From positions 1 through 64,000 of the forward strand of contig NZ_NQKX01000010.1 of NCBI RefSeq assembly GCF_002252635.1: 64,000 nt of DNA, in the 5' to 3' direction. Below the pieces are notes generated by a model. The model saw only the letters and a program-made list of their open reading frames with translations, ran no database searches and was not told where the DNA came from. A program made the translations under genes and the position numbers. This DNA comes from Synechococcus sp. MW101C3. GTDB lineage: Bacteria > Cyanobacteriota > Cyanobacteriia > PCC-6307 > Cyanobiaceae. Positions 35,530-45,011 of the stretch are shown piece after piece. Within the stretch, counting starts at the first letter, position 1. Each line of letters opens with the position of its first letter.

Positions 35530-37109
35530 GCCGGATCCGGCCAGGCCTCTTCCGGCACCCGCTCGCGAAACAGTTCGGTGAGCCGTTCGATCACCGCTTC
35601 GATCGCCATACCATCGGTGATCACCTCCACCGCATCCTCGGCCTGGAGCAGGGGCGCAACAGCCCGGGTCGAATCGAGCCGGTCGCGTTCGGCGATCTGC
35701 GCCTCCAGCTCCGCGCCTGCTGGTACAGCGAAGCCCCGCTCCGCCAGATCGAGCGCCCGGCGACGCGCCCGCTCCGCCACGGTGGCCGTGAGGAACACCT
35801 TCAGCTCGGCGTCCGGGAATACAGCTGTGCCGATGTCGCGGCCTTCGGCCACCAGGCCGCCGCGCTCCCCCATGCCCTGCTGCTGGCGCGTGAGCGCCTC
35901 ACGCACACAGGCATGGGCCGCCACCACGGACACCTGAGCGGTGACGTCCGGACTGCGGATCGCCGTGGTGATATCGATGCCGTTGATGGTGACGCACGGT
36001 TCGCCGCCGGGGCCGTTGTCGAGGCGAAGCTCCAGGGCCTCGAGCAGGGGAGCCACAGCCGCGGCATCGGCAGGATCGGCCCCCTGGCGCTGCACCCACA
36101 AGGTGACGGCGCGGTACATGGCGCCGGTGTCGAGATAGATCAGCCCCAGCCGCCGGGCGAAGGCGCGGGTCACTGTGCTCTTGCCGGCGCCAGCAGGGCC
36201 GTCGATGGCGACGATCGGGAGACGGGTCATCAGAACGGTGTGATCGATCAGGCGGCTGGGCCCGCAACGGACGGCCACGGCGAGCAGAGCCATGGCGCGG
36301 AGCTGGGTCACCGGCGCCAGGGTCTGGGGGACCACCAGCTCGGCGTACTCCACCGCAAGGGCGGCAGCCTCGAGACCTTGGCACACCGCCTGCTGCACCA
36401 CGGCGGCGCTGCGTTCGCCTGCGGCCACCAGGGCCCGGCCGGCTTCCAGCGCCCGGGGCAGGGCTGCAGCCTGCAGGCGTTGGGAAGAGGAGAGATAACG
36501 GTTGCGGGAGCTGCCGGCCACGCCATCGGCTTCACGCCAGGTGGGACAGCCGCGGATCTGCAGCGGCAGCCCGAGATCGGCCACCACCCGACGCAGCACC
36601 ACCAGCTGTTGCCAGTCTTTTTCGCCGAGCCAGAGCTGCTCAGGGCGGATGAGACCCAGCAAACGGCAGACCACCGTGGCCACCCCTTCGAAGTGGCCCG
36701 GGCGGTGCCGGGCGCAGAGGCCGGCAAGCAAGGCCGGCGGCGGGCACACGCGGGTGAGGCCGGCGTCACCACCGGGGAAGAGCTCTTCGGCCGTGGGCAC
36801 GAACAACGCCATTGCTCCGGCCGCCTCAGCCAGAGCACGATCGGCCTCCAATGTGCGGGGGTACGACTGGAAGTCCTCGCCCGGGCCGAACTGGAGCGGG
36901 TTGACGAACAGGCTCACCAGCACGCGTGGCTGGTGGCGGCGGCCATCCGGCGCGGGCACCAGCCGGCCGGCCCGCTCGATCAGGCTGAGATGGCCGGGGT
37001 GAAGCGCCCCCATGGTGGGCACGAAGTGGAGGGGCACGTTCCGGGTGGAGGGGGTGCCGCACCAATGCTGCAGCTCCCGGCGAGTTCTCAGCAGGCGCAC
37101 CGGCTCCAC
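35526..37109 (-). CDS. panC/cmk: Bifunctional pantothenate synthetase / cytidylate kinase
   Basis: 527 aa fusion. Residues 1 to about 285: PanC, joining pantoate and beta-alanine (PTMGALHPGHLSLIERA, FVNPLQFGPGEDF, RNRYLSS-type segment). From about 294: cytidylate kinase with P-loop DGPAGAGKSTV, DTGAMYRAVTLW and AEGRDIGTAVFPDAELKVFLTA. This fusion is a known cyanobacterial architecture linking coenzyme A and CMP/dCMP phosphorylation. Convergent with the phosphatase gene, stop codons overlapping. Confidence 0.96.
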   Translation of the reverse strand: MEPVRLLRTRRELQHWCGTPSTRNVPLHFVPTMGALHPGHLSLIERAGRLVPAPDGRRHQPRVLVSLFVNPLQFGPGEDFQSYPRTLEADRALAEAAGAMALFVPTAEELFPGGDAGLTRVCPPPALLAGLCARHRPGHFEGVATVVCRLLGLIRPEQLWLGEKDWQQLVVLRRVVADLGLPLQIRGCPTWREADGVAGSSRNRYLSSSQRLQAAALPRALEAGRALVAAGERSAAVVQQAVCQGLEAAALAVEYAELVVPQTLAPVTQLRAMALLAVAVRCGPSRLIDHTVLMTRLPIVAIDGPAGAGKSTVTRAFARRLGLIYLDTGAMYRAVTLWVQRQGADPADAAAVAPLLEALELRLDNGPGGEPCVTINGIDITTAIRSPDVTAQVSVVAAHACVREALTRQQQGMGERGGLVAEGRDIGTAVFPDAELKVFLTATVAERARRRALDLAERGFAVPAGAELEAQIAERDRLDSTRAVAPLLQAEDAVEVITDGMAIEAVIERLTELFRERVPEEAWPDPA

Positions 37110-37116
37110 AAGCGAA

Positions 37117-37149
37117 AGGCCCCAACCGAGGGATTCTCGGATGGGGCCT
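37117..37149 (-). terminator. Hairpin between rlpA and panC/cmk
   Basis: AGGCCCCA / TGGGGCCT 8-bp stem with inner CCGAG/CTCGG pairing, followed on the minus strand by TTTCG; a second hairpin (CACCCCT/AGGGGTG, 37153-37170) precedes it. Together they probably end the rlpA transcript just before the panC start. Confidence 0.6.
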
Positions 37150-37184
37150 GTGCACCCCTCAGAAGGGGTGTTGAAGAGGAAGAC

Positions 37185-37736
37185 CTACCGCAGGACTTCC
37201 AGGCGGACCGGGGCGAGGCCGCTGGCCACGAGGCCCAGGTGCTGGGCGGCTCCATGGGCGAGGTCAATGACGCGGCCGCCGGTGAAGGGGCCTCGGTCAT
37301 TGATGCGCACCACGGCCGTGCGGCCGTTGTTGAGGTTGGTGACCCGCACCTTGGTGCCGAAGGGGAGGGTGCGGTGGGCGGCCGTCATGGTGCCGGGGCG
37401 GAACACCTCGCCGTTGGCGGTGCGATTGCCGAAGAAGCCGGGGCCGTACCAGCTGGCTTTGCCGCTGCTCACGTTGACGACGCGCGGGGCGCGGGGAGCT
37501 GGGGCGACAGGGGCGGGAACAACCGGGCGCACTTCGGGTTCGGGAGCGACTTCGCTCTGCACTTCCCGGATGGCCACGTCAGTGCTGGTTTCGAGCTGGA
37601 CCGTGGGCTGGCTCACCTGGGCCGAAGCCAGCAGGGGGGACTTGTGGGAAAGGGTCGAATCAGCCAGAGCCGGTACGGCGAGGCTGCTGCCGGAGAGCAG
37701 AAAGGCGATGGCGCCAAGGGAAAAGGAAGGTTGCAT
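37185..37736 (-). CDS. rlpA: RlpA-like septal ring lytic transglycosylase (double-psi barrel)
   Basis: 183 aa from MQPSFSLGAI, chosen because a signal peptide (to about residue 26, VPALA) follows. After a Pro/Val-rich linker comes the RlpA double-psi beta-barrel: GKASWYGPGFFGNRTANGEVF, AAHRTLPFGTKVRVTNLNNGR, VVRINDRGPFTGGRVIDLAHGAA, with the conserved catalytic Asp in NDRGPF. No C-terminal SPOR domain is present. Periplasmic cell-wall role inferred. Confidence 0.9.
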   Translation of the reverse strand: MQPSFSLGAIAFLLSGSSLAVPALADSTLSHKSPLLASAQVSQPTVQLETSTDVAIREVQSEVAPEPEVRPVVPAPVAPAPRAPRVVNVSSGKASWYGPGFFGNRTANGEVFRPGTMTAAHRTLPFGTKVRVTNLNNGRTAVVRINDRGPFTGGRVIDLAHGAAQHLGLVASGLAPVRLEVLR

Positions 37737-38168
37737 AACGCTCGGAACGCCCCTGGGTGAAAGAAATCGCCAATGAGAATTGGGAAATTTCTTTGGCTCT
37801 CCGCGCCAGGTAACGACCTGGAGCATCGAGCAGACGAGGGGAATTCCTGGGCAGAAGTAACGGCCCGGCAAAGTTAGGCTGTCTTTTCAGTGCAGTTCGG
37901 CCAGGAATACGCCGAAGAAAATGATCAGGAACAATCATCAAAGCCGACATCCCTGTCACTGTCTGCACTTCCTGACCACCACCGCCCAGGCAATGATCAG
38001 CGAACCCGATCACCCCGATCAGCGCCGCTGATGGTTTCCTGTGCCAATCGACCCAGCGTCTACCGGAAATGGCGCCCGCCGGTCGCGAGCGGCACCGCAT
38101 TCAGCGCAATCTGTCCCGCTGCATCGGAGGATCGGAGCGGAGATCGCCCGCCCTGAAGGACCTGAGCC
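37737..38168. other. Divergent intergenic region rlpA / purM
   Basis: About 430 nt with no supported gene; it separates two divergent genes and so should contain both promoters. The stretch 37745-37800 (GAAAGAAATCGCCAATGAGAATTGGGAAATTTC) is AT-rich and is the likely rlpA promoter side. No RNA gene recognised. Confidence 0.5.
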
Positions 38169-39203
38169 ATGGACTACCGCAGTGCAGGGGTGGATGTGGT
38201 CGCCGGTCGCGCCTTCGTTGAGCGCATCCGCAGCAGCGTGGATTCGACCCGCCGGCCTGAGGTGGTGGGGAACCTCGGCGGCTTTGGAGGGCTGTGCCGG
38301 CTGCCGGCCGGGCTGAAGAAGCCGCTGCTCGTCTCCGGCACCGATGGCGTGGGCACCAAGCTGGAACTGGCGCAGGCCCATGGCCGTCACCACGACGTGG
38401 GCATCGACCTGGTGGCCATGTGCGTGAACGACGTGGTCACCAGCGGCGCCGAGCCTCTGTTCTTTCTCGACTACATCGCCACCGGCAAGCTGAGTCCTGA
38501 GGCCATGGCGACCGTGGTGGAAGGCATCGCCGACGGTTGCCGTCAGAGCGGCTGTGCCCTGCTGGGTGGGGAAACCGCCGAGATGCCCGGCTTCTACCCC
38601 AGCGGTCGCTACGACCTGGCGGGGTTCTGCGTGGCGGTCGTGGAAGAGGACGCACTCATCGATGGGCAGCAGGTCAGCGCCGGTGATCGCCTCATCGCCC
38701 TGGGCAGCAGTGGCGTCCACAGCAACGGTTTCAGCCTGGTGCGACGGGTATTGGAGGCGGCAGGGGCCAGCAGTGAAACGCGGCTGCCCGGCAGCGGCGC
38801 GTCGGTGATCGAGGCCCTGCTGACGCCCACCCAGCTGTATCCCGCCGCAGTGAAGGCCCTGCTGACTGCTGGGGTTCCGCTCCGGGCAATGGCCCACATC
38901 ACCGGCGGCGGACTGCCGGAAAACCTGCCACGCGCCCTGCCGGCACACCTGCACGCAGTGATCGATCCCGCCAGCTGGGAGCGGCCTGCGCTGTTCTGCT
39001 GGCTGCAGGAACAGGGCAGCATCCCGGAAGAAGACCTCTGGAACACCTTCAACCTGGGGGTGGGATTCGTGCTGGTGGTACCGCCAGCGGCCCTGCCTGA
39101 TGCGCTTGCCGTGTGCGCCGCCATCGGCCAGGCGGCCTGGCCATTGGGAGTAGTGGCAGAGGGCTCTGCAAGCAACCGTCCACTTGGGGGGTTGCCGTAC
39201 TGA
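38169..39203 (+). CDS. purM: Phosphoribosylformylglycinamidine cyclo-ligase (AIR synthetase)
   Basis: 344 aa. Purine pathway enzyme forming AIR from FGAM with ATP. Signature segments: [61 protein letters not shown] and [15 protein letters not shown]-terminal [13 protein letters not shown]. Normal length. Confidence 0.97.
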   Translation: MDYRSAGVDVVAGRAFVERIRSSVDSTRRPEVVGNLGGFGGLCRLPAGLKKPLLVSGTDGVGTKLELAQAHGRHHDVGIDLVAMCVNDVVTSGAEPLFFLDYIATGKLSPEAMATVVEGIADGCRQSGCALLGGETAEMPGFYPSGRYDLAGFCVAVVEEDALIDGQQVSAGDRLIALGSSGVHSNGFSLVRRVLEAAGASSETRLPGSGASVIEALLTPTQLYPAAVKALLTAGVPLRAMAHITGGGLPENLPRALPAHLHAVIDPASWERPALFCWLQEQGSIPEEDLWNTFNLGVGFVLVVPPAALPDALAVCAAIGQAAWPLGVVAEGSASNRPLGGLPY

Positions 39204-39343
39204 CACCGCCTGCCAGAAATGACAAATTGGATTCGGCTTATCCGCGATCGGTCGTCGAGCAGGTGACACGATTCGCTTCACATGCTCCCCAGGCCTTCTG
39301 GAGCCAGCAGGAGCCACGTCTTCGTCGATAACTCCCTTTGTCC

Positions 39344-39976
39344 ATGATTCCCAACCCCGGTCGCATCACCCGTCGCCGCAGCTCCGCTCCTCCTCTGGCT
39401 CCCGTGCCGCCTCGTCGCCACGGCGAAAGCTTCTCCCGACCCCCGATCCGCCCCACCTTTCTCACCCTGAGGGACTACGGCAAGGTGTATGTGGCGGATC
39501 TACCGCGCCTCTCGGATGGCCAGCTGGGCCACGTGCTCAAGGAAGCCCGCGACATCCTCGAGAGTCTCAACAACCGCCTCAAGGAACTTGAACTGCAGGC
39601 CTCGCTCAGCCCGCTGGAGCAGGAAACCGTGATCCGGGCCGGCACCAAACGGGATGTGACCGAGCGCTTCATTCAGGCCCTTACCGAAGAGCTCGAGCAG
39701 CGCCGCAACAACCCCGCCCTGCGCGCCGCCGTGGGCGAATCCCTGGCCCGTACCTTCCTGGAGATGGCTCGCCATCGGCTGCCAGGTTCAACCTTCGATT
39801 CCCTCCTGCAGGAGGCGATGGCCGCCTGCGGCGGCGACGACGGCTCCGCTCTGGCTGAAGCGGACGACATCGCCGACGAGGACGAATCGGAGGAACGCTC
39901 CGCCCCGGTGCTGGTGCGCGTCACCCGGCCTGCCGCCATGCCGGTGGTGCTCACACCCGATGCCTCCCCGGCGTAA
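39344..39976 (+). CDS. Hypothetical protein, 210 aa
   Basis: 210 aa from MIPNPGRITRRR (a TTG two codons earlier is also open). Basic Pro/Arg-rich N-terminus, then PTFLTLRDYGKVYVADLPRLSDGQLGHVLKEARDI and a helical middle with LEQRRNNPALRAAV, then an acidic tail (DDIADEDESEE). I do not recognise a domain. Codon usage and composition look genuine. Confidence 0.7.
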   Translation: MIPNPGRITRRRSSAPPLAPVPPRRHGESFSRPPIRPTFLTLRDYGKVYVADLPRLSDGQLGHVLKEARDILESLNNRLKELELQASLSPLEQETVIRAGTKRDVTERFIQALTEELEQRRNNPALRAAVGESLARTFLEMARHRLPGSTFDSLLQEAMAACGGDDGSALAEADDIADEDESEERSAPVLVRVTRPAAMPVVLTPDASPA

Positions 39977-40027
39977 GCCCCCAGGGCGCCTGTTCATCCA
40001 TCGCCCGCCGTTCTGGAGCGCTTGGGT

Positions 40028-41035
40028 TCAGGCGCTCTGAAAGGGATTGGCCGGCATGCGCACCGGCAGGGCCAGTGCCAGCCCATCAAGCTCGTGGCGT
40101 TCAGCAGCGCTGAGCTGCCAGGCCAGCGCTGACGCTGCTCCATCCACCTGTGCCGGCGTGCGCAGGCCGGGGATCGGCATGGCTCCGTGGGCGCGGCACC
40201 AGTTCAGCGCCACTTCTGCCACCTGGGCCCCACGGGCATGGGCCACCGCCCGCATCGCCTCGAGCAACGGGGTGATCCGTGGCCATAAGCGGCGGTACAA
40301 CACACCCCTAGGGCCGGCCGGCCAGCTCTCGCCAGCCCGGTGGCGATCGCTGAGCAGCCCCAGGGCGAGCGGGCTGTAGGCGATCAGCTCGACGCCGAGC
40401 TCGCGGCAACAGTCCGCCACGCCCCCCGGCGCCAGGGCCTCAGGTGCCAGCAGCGAGATCTGCACCTGCAGGCTCGCCAGCCGCACCCCCCGCTCGGCCA
40501 GGTGCCGGTGCACGCGGCGCAGGCGCTGCGGGCCCATGTTCGACACCCCCAGGCTGGTGGCAGCGCCGGCCAACACCCGATCCGCCAGTCCGTCGAGCAG
40601 GGGCCCCTCCTGCCAGGGCGCGTAGCGGGCGGTGCTCCAGTGCAGTTGCACCCGGTCGAGCTTGCCTCGCAGGCGCTCGCTTGATGCATCGAAGGCACGC
40701 CCGAAACCGCCGCGGCCCAGCCGCCAGGGGAAGGGGGCCAGTTTGGTGGCCAGGCACAACGCCTCCCGCTCGCCGGGTGGCAGGGCCGCAGCGAAGCGGC
40801 CAAGCAGGGTTTCGCTGCGGCCCGTGAACCGGCCGGTGCCGTAGGAGTCGGCGGTGTCGAAGAACCGGAAGCCCTGGGCCACCGCCCGCTGAAACGTGGC
40901 CTCCAGCTCGGCGTCGTGCCGCTCGGGCTGGTAGCCCCACAGAAACTGGTTGCCCCAGGCCCAGGTGCCCACGCCGATGGCTGGGACCGCCGCTGCCGGT
41001 GCAGCAGGCTCGAGGGAGGAACTCCGCTCCTGCAT
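40028..41035 (-). CDS. Aldo/keto reductase
   Basis: 335 aa from MQERSSSLEP. TIM-barrel NADPH-dependent oxidoreductase: GVGTWAWGN, FFDTADSYGTGRFTGRSETLLG (catalytic Asp and Tyr), KLDRVQLHWS, GVSNMGPQRLRRVH, AYSPLALGLLSDRH and PIPGLRTPAQVD. The catalytic Lys is in LATKLAPFPW and the His in LHW. Substrate unknown. Confidence 0.9.
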   Translation of the reverse strand: MQERSSSLEPAAPAAAVPAIGVGTWAWGNQFLWGYQPERHDAELEATFQRAVAQGFRFFDTADSYGTGRFTGRSETLLGRFAAALPPGEREALCLATKLAPFPWRLGRGGFGRAFDASSERLRGKLDRVQLHWSTARYAPWQEGPLLDGLADRVLAGAATSLGVSNMGPQRLRRVHRHLAERGVRLASLQVQISLLAPEALAPGGVADCCRELGVELIAYSPLALGLLSDRHRAGESWPAGPRGVLYRRLWPRITPLLEAMRAVAHARGAQVAEVALNWCRAHGAMPIPGLRTPAQVDGAASALAWQLSAAERHELDGLALALPVRMPANPFQSA

Positions 41036-41093
41036 GGCTCCACGTTCTCCACGGCCTGGTGGCCATGATCGTGGTTCGTTGCTGTAGTGCGTC

Positions 41094-41252
41094 ATGCAGC
41101 CAGGCGGCCGGTTGCCCGAGCCCAGCCCCGAGCCTCCCGTGGCCGTGGCTGATTCCACCCCTGCCGAACCGGTGCTGTGCCAGCACTGCGGGCGCACCGC
41201 CAGCAACGGGATCGCCTGCCAGGGGTCCTGCGTGGCCGATTCCGGCTACTGA
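41094..41252 (+). CDS. Small Cys-rich protein, 52 aa
   Basis: Translated directly from ATG at 41094. An N-terminal Pro/Glu-rich half is followed by VLCQHCGRTASNGIACQGSC and a VADSGY end. Cys29, Cys32, Cys42 and Cys46 (C-x2-C-x9-C-x3-C) with a His at 31 look like a zinc-binding knuckle. Divergent from the aldo/keto reductase gene. Function unknown. Confidence 0.7.
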   Translation: MQPGGRLPEPSPEPPVAVADSTPAEPVLCQHCGRTASNGIACQGSCVADSGY

Positions 41253-41334
41253 TCCACGCGTTGGCCGGCACTTCTGCTCCGGCCGCTCCCCCGGAGATCA
41301 GCACAGACAATGGGGTTCATCCCGCCCCTGAGCC

Positions 41335-41862
41335 GTGCAAACTCCTTTGAACGTGGCGGGCCGCTGGGCGGCCCGTCTCTCCTTGGCGTTACTCGCCGCC
41401 GCCCCGCTGGGCGGTTCCTTCCCTTCGGTCGTCCGAGCCGCTGAGCCGGGCGACGATTTCGGCCGGCTGCGCAAAGCACCCGACACCTGCCGCGCCAACC
41501 TGGCGGAGGCGCCGGCAGTGGCCTGCACGTCGATCCAGCTGGAACAACGCGCCCGTGGGTCGCTCAGCATCCGCTTCTTCCTGCCGGAAGCGGAGGCAGT
41601 GAGCCACCAGCTCACGTTTGCGGGGGTGTTGACGCCGGGCAGCCAGCCGCTGCAATGCCGTCAGGGCCGTTGCCGCCTGCAGGGGCCGATCGAAACGGAG
41701 ATCGGCAGCATCAGCGAAAGCGGCTTCGACGGCCGTGGGCTGGCGACCAGCTTGCCGAAGGCCTGGCCGGTGCGGGGCCGCTGCAAGGTCGAGCAACTGC
41801 AACTGAGCTGCGAAGGCACATCCTTCAGCGGAGAGCGCTGGCAAGCGCAGGCCAGCTTCTGA
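41335..41862 (+). CDS. Hypothetical secreted protein, 175 aa
   Basis: 175 aa from a GTG start. Arg-containing N-terminus and hydrophobic stretch (LSLALLAAAPLGG) ending at VVRAAEPG give a plausible signal peptide cleaved near residue 36. Mature part has paired cysteines (DTCRA, VACTS, QCRQGRC, GRCKVEQLQLSC) suggesting disulfides in the periplasm or lumen. No family recognised. Confidence 0.6.
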   Translation: MQTPLNVAGRWAARLSLALLAAAPLGGSFPSVVRAAEPGDDFGRLRKAPDTCRANLAEAPAVACTSIQLEQRARGSLSIRFFLPEAEAVSHQLTFAGVLTPGSQPLQCRQGRCRLQGPIETEIGSISESGFDGRGLATSLPKAWPVRGRCKVEQLQLSCEGTSFSGERWQAQASF

Positions 41863-41958
41863 CGACGCTGCTACCGCGCCAGTGACGTGCACTCTGCCGA
41901 AGCCCCGGGCCCCCACGCCTCATGGCGGGGCGAGGAGCTAACGGTTGACTGAATAAAG

Positions 41959-42029
41959 AGGCGGCACCCAGATTCGAACTGGGGGTAAAGGATTTGCAAT
42001 CCTCTGCCTTACCACTTGGCCATGCCGCC
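41959..42029 (-). tRNA. trnC: tRNA-Cys (anticodon GCA)
   Basis: 71 nt cloverleaf on the minus strand: acceptor GGCGGCA pairs with TGCCGCC, D-arm GGCCAAGTGGTAAGGC, anticodon loop TTGCAAA, T-arm with CAGTTCGAATCTG. Confidence 0.95.
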
Positions 42030-42074
42030 GCATGGGGGAGCAAACTCCCTGGACCGGATCGTATCAGCCACGGC

Positions 42075-43316
42075 ATGCCCTCCCGTCTGCTGGTCCTGAG
42101 CAACGGGCATGGGGAGGATCTGATCGCGCTCAAGGTGATCGAGGCCCTGCAGCAGCGGCAGCCGGGCCTGGACGTGTGCGTTCTGCCCCTGGTGGGAGAA
42201 GGGCAGTGCTTTGCCGCGGCCGAAGCCGCCGGCGCCCTGCAGCGCATCGGCCCCCGCCAACGGCTGCCCAGCGGCGGCTTCAGCAACCAGAGTCTGTCGG
42301 GGTTGGTTCAGGACCTCGTCGCCGGCCTGCCCCAGCTCAGCTGGGGCCACCTGCAGACGGTGCGCCGCTGGGGGCGCACCCACCAGCCCCTGCTCGCGGT
42401 GGGAGACCTGCTCCCCCTAGCCCTGGCCTGGAGCAGCGGGGCACCGTTCGCCTTCATCGGCACCCCCAAGAGCGACTACACCTGGCGCAGCGGCCCGGGC
42501 CACAACGGCCTGGCCGATGGCTATCACCGCTGCAAAGGCAGCGAGTGGGATCCCTGGGAGTGGGCGCTGATGGGCTCGCGGCGCTGCCGGCTGGTGGCGG
42601 TCCGTGATGGGCTCACCGCCCGGGGGCTGCGCCGCCATGGGGTGCCGGCCCTGGCTCCGGGCAACCCGATGATGGATGGGCTGGCACCCACGGCCCTGCC
42701 GGCGGCTCTGGCCTCCAGCCGGCGGCTGGTGCTGCTGTGCGGCAGTCGTCTGCCGGAAGCGATCCGCAACTTCGAGCGGCTTCTTTCTGCCCTTCAGGGG
42801 CTGGCTGCAGAGCACGACACGCTGGTGTTCTGCCCGATCGGTGCCACCCCGGCGCCGGAGCAGCTCGGGCCAGCGCTGCGGGCGCATGGCTTCCAGCCTG
42901 TAGCCGTGCCCGGCGGCAGCGGCGCCGATCAGGCCTGGCGGCGGGGCGCGATGGTGCTGTTGCTGGGCCGGGGTTGCTTTCCGCGCTGGGCGGGGTGGGG
43001 AGAGCTTGGCCTGGCCACGGCGGGCACGGCCACCGAGCAACTCGTGGGGCTCGGCCTGCCAGCCCTGTCTTTGCCGGGTCCTGGCCCGCAGTTCAAGCGG
43101 GCCTTCGCGCGCCGGCAGAGCCGGCTGCTGGGGGGAGCGGTGCAGGTGTGCGCCAGCCCTGGCGCATTGACCCGTCGCCTGAGGGAGCTGCTGCAGGATC
43201 CAGTCGGCATCCGCCGGCTGGGCCAGATCGGCCGGCGCCGCATGGGCAGCGCCGGCGGCAGCGAGCGACTGGCGGCCCTGCTCGAACGCCAGCTGCTGGC
43301 AGGGGGCCGGGGCTGA
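42075..43316 (+). CDS. LpxB-related glycosyltransferase-like protein
   Basis: 413 aa from MPSRLLVLSNGHGED; the frame upstream runs through the tRNA-Cys gene. N-terminal LVLSNGHGEDLIALKVIEAL, the TPKSDYTWRSG region, VAVRDGLTARGLRRHGVPALAPGNPMMDGL and C-terminal GTATEQLVGLGLPALSLPGPGPQF resemble the lipid-A-disaccharide-synthase-related family found in cyanobacteria. Role in lipid or envelope glycan synthesis inferred only from fold. Confidence 0.8.
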   Translation: MPSRLLVLSNGHGEDLIALKVIEALQQRQPGLDVCVLPLVGEGQCFAAAEAAGALQRIGPRQRLPSGGFSNQSLSGLVQDLVAGLPQLSWGHLQTVRRWGRTHQPLLAVGDLLPLALAWSSGAPFAFIGTPKSDYTWRSGPGHNGLADGYHRCKGSEWDPWEWALMGSRRCRLVAVRDGLTARGLRRHGVPALAPGNPMMDGLAPTALPAALASSRRLVLLCGSRLPEAIRNFERLLSALQGLAAEHDTLVFCPIGATPAPEQLGPALRAHGFQPVAVPGGSGADQAWRRGAMVLLLGRGCFPRWAGWGELGLATAGTATEQLVGLGLPALSLPGPGPQFKRAFARRQSRLLGGAVQVCASPGALTRRLRELLQDPVGIRRLGQIGRRRMGSAGGSERLAALLERQLLAGGRG

Positions 43317-43352
43317 GGCGAGGATGGGGTCAACTCCCTACGCACCCCCCTG

Positions 43353-43610
43353 ATGCCAGTTCCGCCCAATCGGGCCTATGCGGTGGCCACCGGCAACCTG
43401 GCCACCCTGCTGGGCATCAGCATCTCCTCCGCCCGGCGGCGGGTGGATCTGCAGGCGGCACGGGAGGAGGTGCGTGATGCCGCCGGAAGAGTGGTGATCG
43501 CCGAGCGACTGATCGAGGCGGCGCGCGCCGATGCCATCAGCCAGGGCCGGCTGCTGGATGAGCTGCTGGTGGCCAAGCCTTCGGAATCTAATTTCCTCGA
43601 CGAGGACTGA
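43353..43610 (+). CDS. Hypothetical protein, 85 aa
   Basis: 85 aa, mostly helical: NRAYAVATGNLATLLGISISSARRRVD followed by LQAAREEVRDAAGRVVIAERLIEAAR and a DED end. No recognised domain. 36 nt after the LpxB-like gene in the same direction. Confidence 0.65.
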   Translation: MPVPPNRAYAVATGNLATLLGISISSARRRVDLQAAREEVRDAAGRVVIAERLIEAARADAISQGRLLDELLVAKPSESNFLDED

Positions 43611-43713
43611 ACGTCACCGGCGCTGGGCGGATAGGGCTTCAGCGACCTTGGTCGTGGGGCGCCTCAACGGCTTTGTGCGGGCAGCCCTTCATCGGCCCTG
43701 GGCGTGCGAACCC

Positions 43714-44397
43714 TCAGCGACCCTGGGCCGAATGCTCGAACACGGAGCCGAAGCGGCTGCGGTCGAGGTCGGCGAACACCGGGATGCAGGCAAAGCAACG
43801 CTGCGCCAGCTCGAGGCGCTCTTCGCGTTCCAGGATCGCGCTCAGGCGGCGGTAGGCGGGCAGCAGGTAGCGGGCATCGTTGGCCGCATAGGCCAGCTGG
43901 GCCTCATCGAGCTCCTCCACCCGTCCCCAGTCGCTGCTCTGGGCCTGCTTGTCGAGCTCCACACCCACGAGCTCCTGCACCACCTCCTTGAGGCCATGGC
44001 GGGAGCTGTAGGTGCGGGCCAGGCGGCTGGCCACCTTGGTGCAGAACAGCGGCGCCACAGCGATGCCGAGCCCTTCCCCCAGGGCCGCCACATCGAAGCG
44101 GGCGAAATGGAACACCTTCTCGATCGTGGGGCTTTCCATCAGCTGCTGCAGACGCGGCGCCGCCTTCTGGCCGCGGGCGATGCGGATGCAGCAGACGTTG
44201 TCCTCGTCGTCGGCGATCTGTACCAGACAGAGGCGGTCACGACCGTGCACCAGCCCCATGGCTTCGGTATCCACCGCCAGGGCGGGCGCGGCGGCATACA
44301 GCCCCAGCCATTCCTCGTCGAGGTCGCCATCGAAGACGGCGAAGCGGGCGGGTGCGGAGGCGGAGGAACCCATCGAAGGCGAAGCGACGGTCGTCAT
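43714..44397 (-). CDS. Ribonuclease D-type 3'-5' exonuclease
   Basis: 227 aa from MTTVASPSMG. DEDD exonuclease: ALAVDTEAMGLVHGRDRLCLVQIAD (first Asp/Glu pair), VFHFARFDVAALGE (second Asp), and YAANDARYLLPAYRRL (DEDDy Asp and Tyr). It lacks the HRDC domains of full RNase D, so it is the short cyanobacterial form. Substrate (tRNA or other RNA 3' ends) inferred. Confidence 0.88.
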   Translation of the reverse strand: MTTVASPSMGSSASAPARFAVFDGDLDEEWLGLYAAAPALAVDTEAMGLVHGRDRLCLVQIADDEDNVCCIRIARGQKAAPRLQQLMESPTIEKVFHFARFDVAALGEGLGIAVAPLFCTKVASRLARTYSSRHGLKEVVQELVGVELDKQAQSSDWGRVEELDEAQLAYAANDARYLLPAYRRLSAILEREERLELAQRCFACIPVFADLDRSRFGSVFEHSAQGR

Positions 44398-44424
44398 CGT
44401 CGCCCGCCGGGGGACTGGGAGAGA

Positions 44425-45006
44425 ATGGCCGCCACACACGGCCCGCTCCCCATGCCCCCTGCCCTGGGCTCCACCCTGCTGCTCACCGTTCTGCTGGCGA
44501 TCGGGCTGGTGTTCTTCCTGCGGGCCGCCAGCAAGGACCGCACCACGGTGGTGGAGGTGCACTCGCCCCGCCCGCCGGTGGAGGTGCTGGAGGGCCTGAG
44601 CCAATGGTTGCTGCAGCGCGGCTGGCGCACCGACAGCGGCGATGCCGAGCGGCGGGTGCTTCGCTTCCAGGGCACCGTGGCCGCCAGCACCAATCTGGCG
44701 CTGCTGCTGTCCCTGCTGGCGGCGGTGGGGGGGGCCTGCCTCGGCCTGGTGCTGCGTCAGCTGTTGCCGGTGCTGGGCGGCTGGCCGCTGCTGCTGGTGG
44801 CGGCAGGCCCACTGGCGGGGGTGGTCTACCGGCGGCGGGCCAACCGGCAGGAGCAGGTCGAGTTGCGTCTGATCAGCGGCGATGAGGCCTCTGGCAGCAG
44901 CCTGCAGCTGCGGGCCCACCGCGATGAACTGATCGCCCTGGAACTGGAGATGGGCCCCCGCCTGCAGCTGGCCAGCGACGGTGCCCTGCTCAGCTCCCCG
45001 ATCTGA
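44425..45006 (+). CDS. Cofactor assembly of complex C subunit B-like protein
   Basis: 193 aa from the ATG at 44425, preceded by GGGAGA; another ATG at 44452 is possible. N-terminal helix (LLLTVLLAIGLVFFLRAASKDRT), a soluble part (VEVLEGLSQWLLQRGWRT), two more helices (NLALLLSLLAAVGGACLGLVL; GWPLLLVAAGPLAGVVY), and a C-terminal soluble end. This arrangement fits the CCB2/CCB4-like (DUF2930) family that helps attach heme c to cytochrome b6. The heme acceptor PetB is encoded in this window. Assignment is by pattern memory. Confidence 0.65.
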   Translation: MAATHGPLPMPPALGSTLLLTVLLAIGLVFFLRAASKDRTTVVEVHSPRPPVEVLEGLSQWLLQRGWRTDSGDAERRVLRFQGTVAASTNLALLLSLLAAVGGACLGLVLRQLLPVLGGWPLLLVAAGPLAGVVYRRRANRQEQVELRLISGDEASGSSLQLRAHRDELIALELEMGPRLQLASDGALLSSPI

Positions 45007-45011
45007 TCCCC

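Noticed and set aside
35913-37760. 615-codon plus-strand open frame
   Set aside because: Antisense to panC/cmk and rlpA, which have clear motifs on the minus strand.
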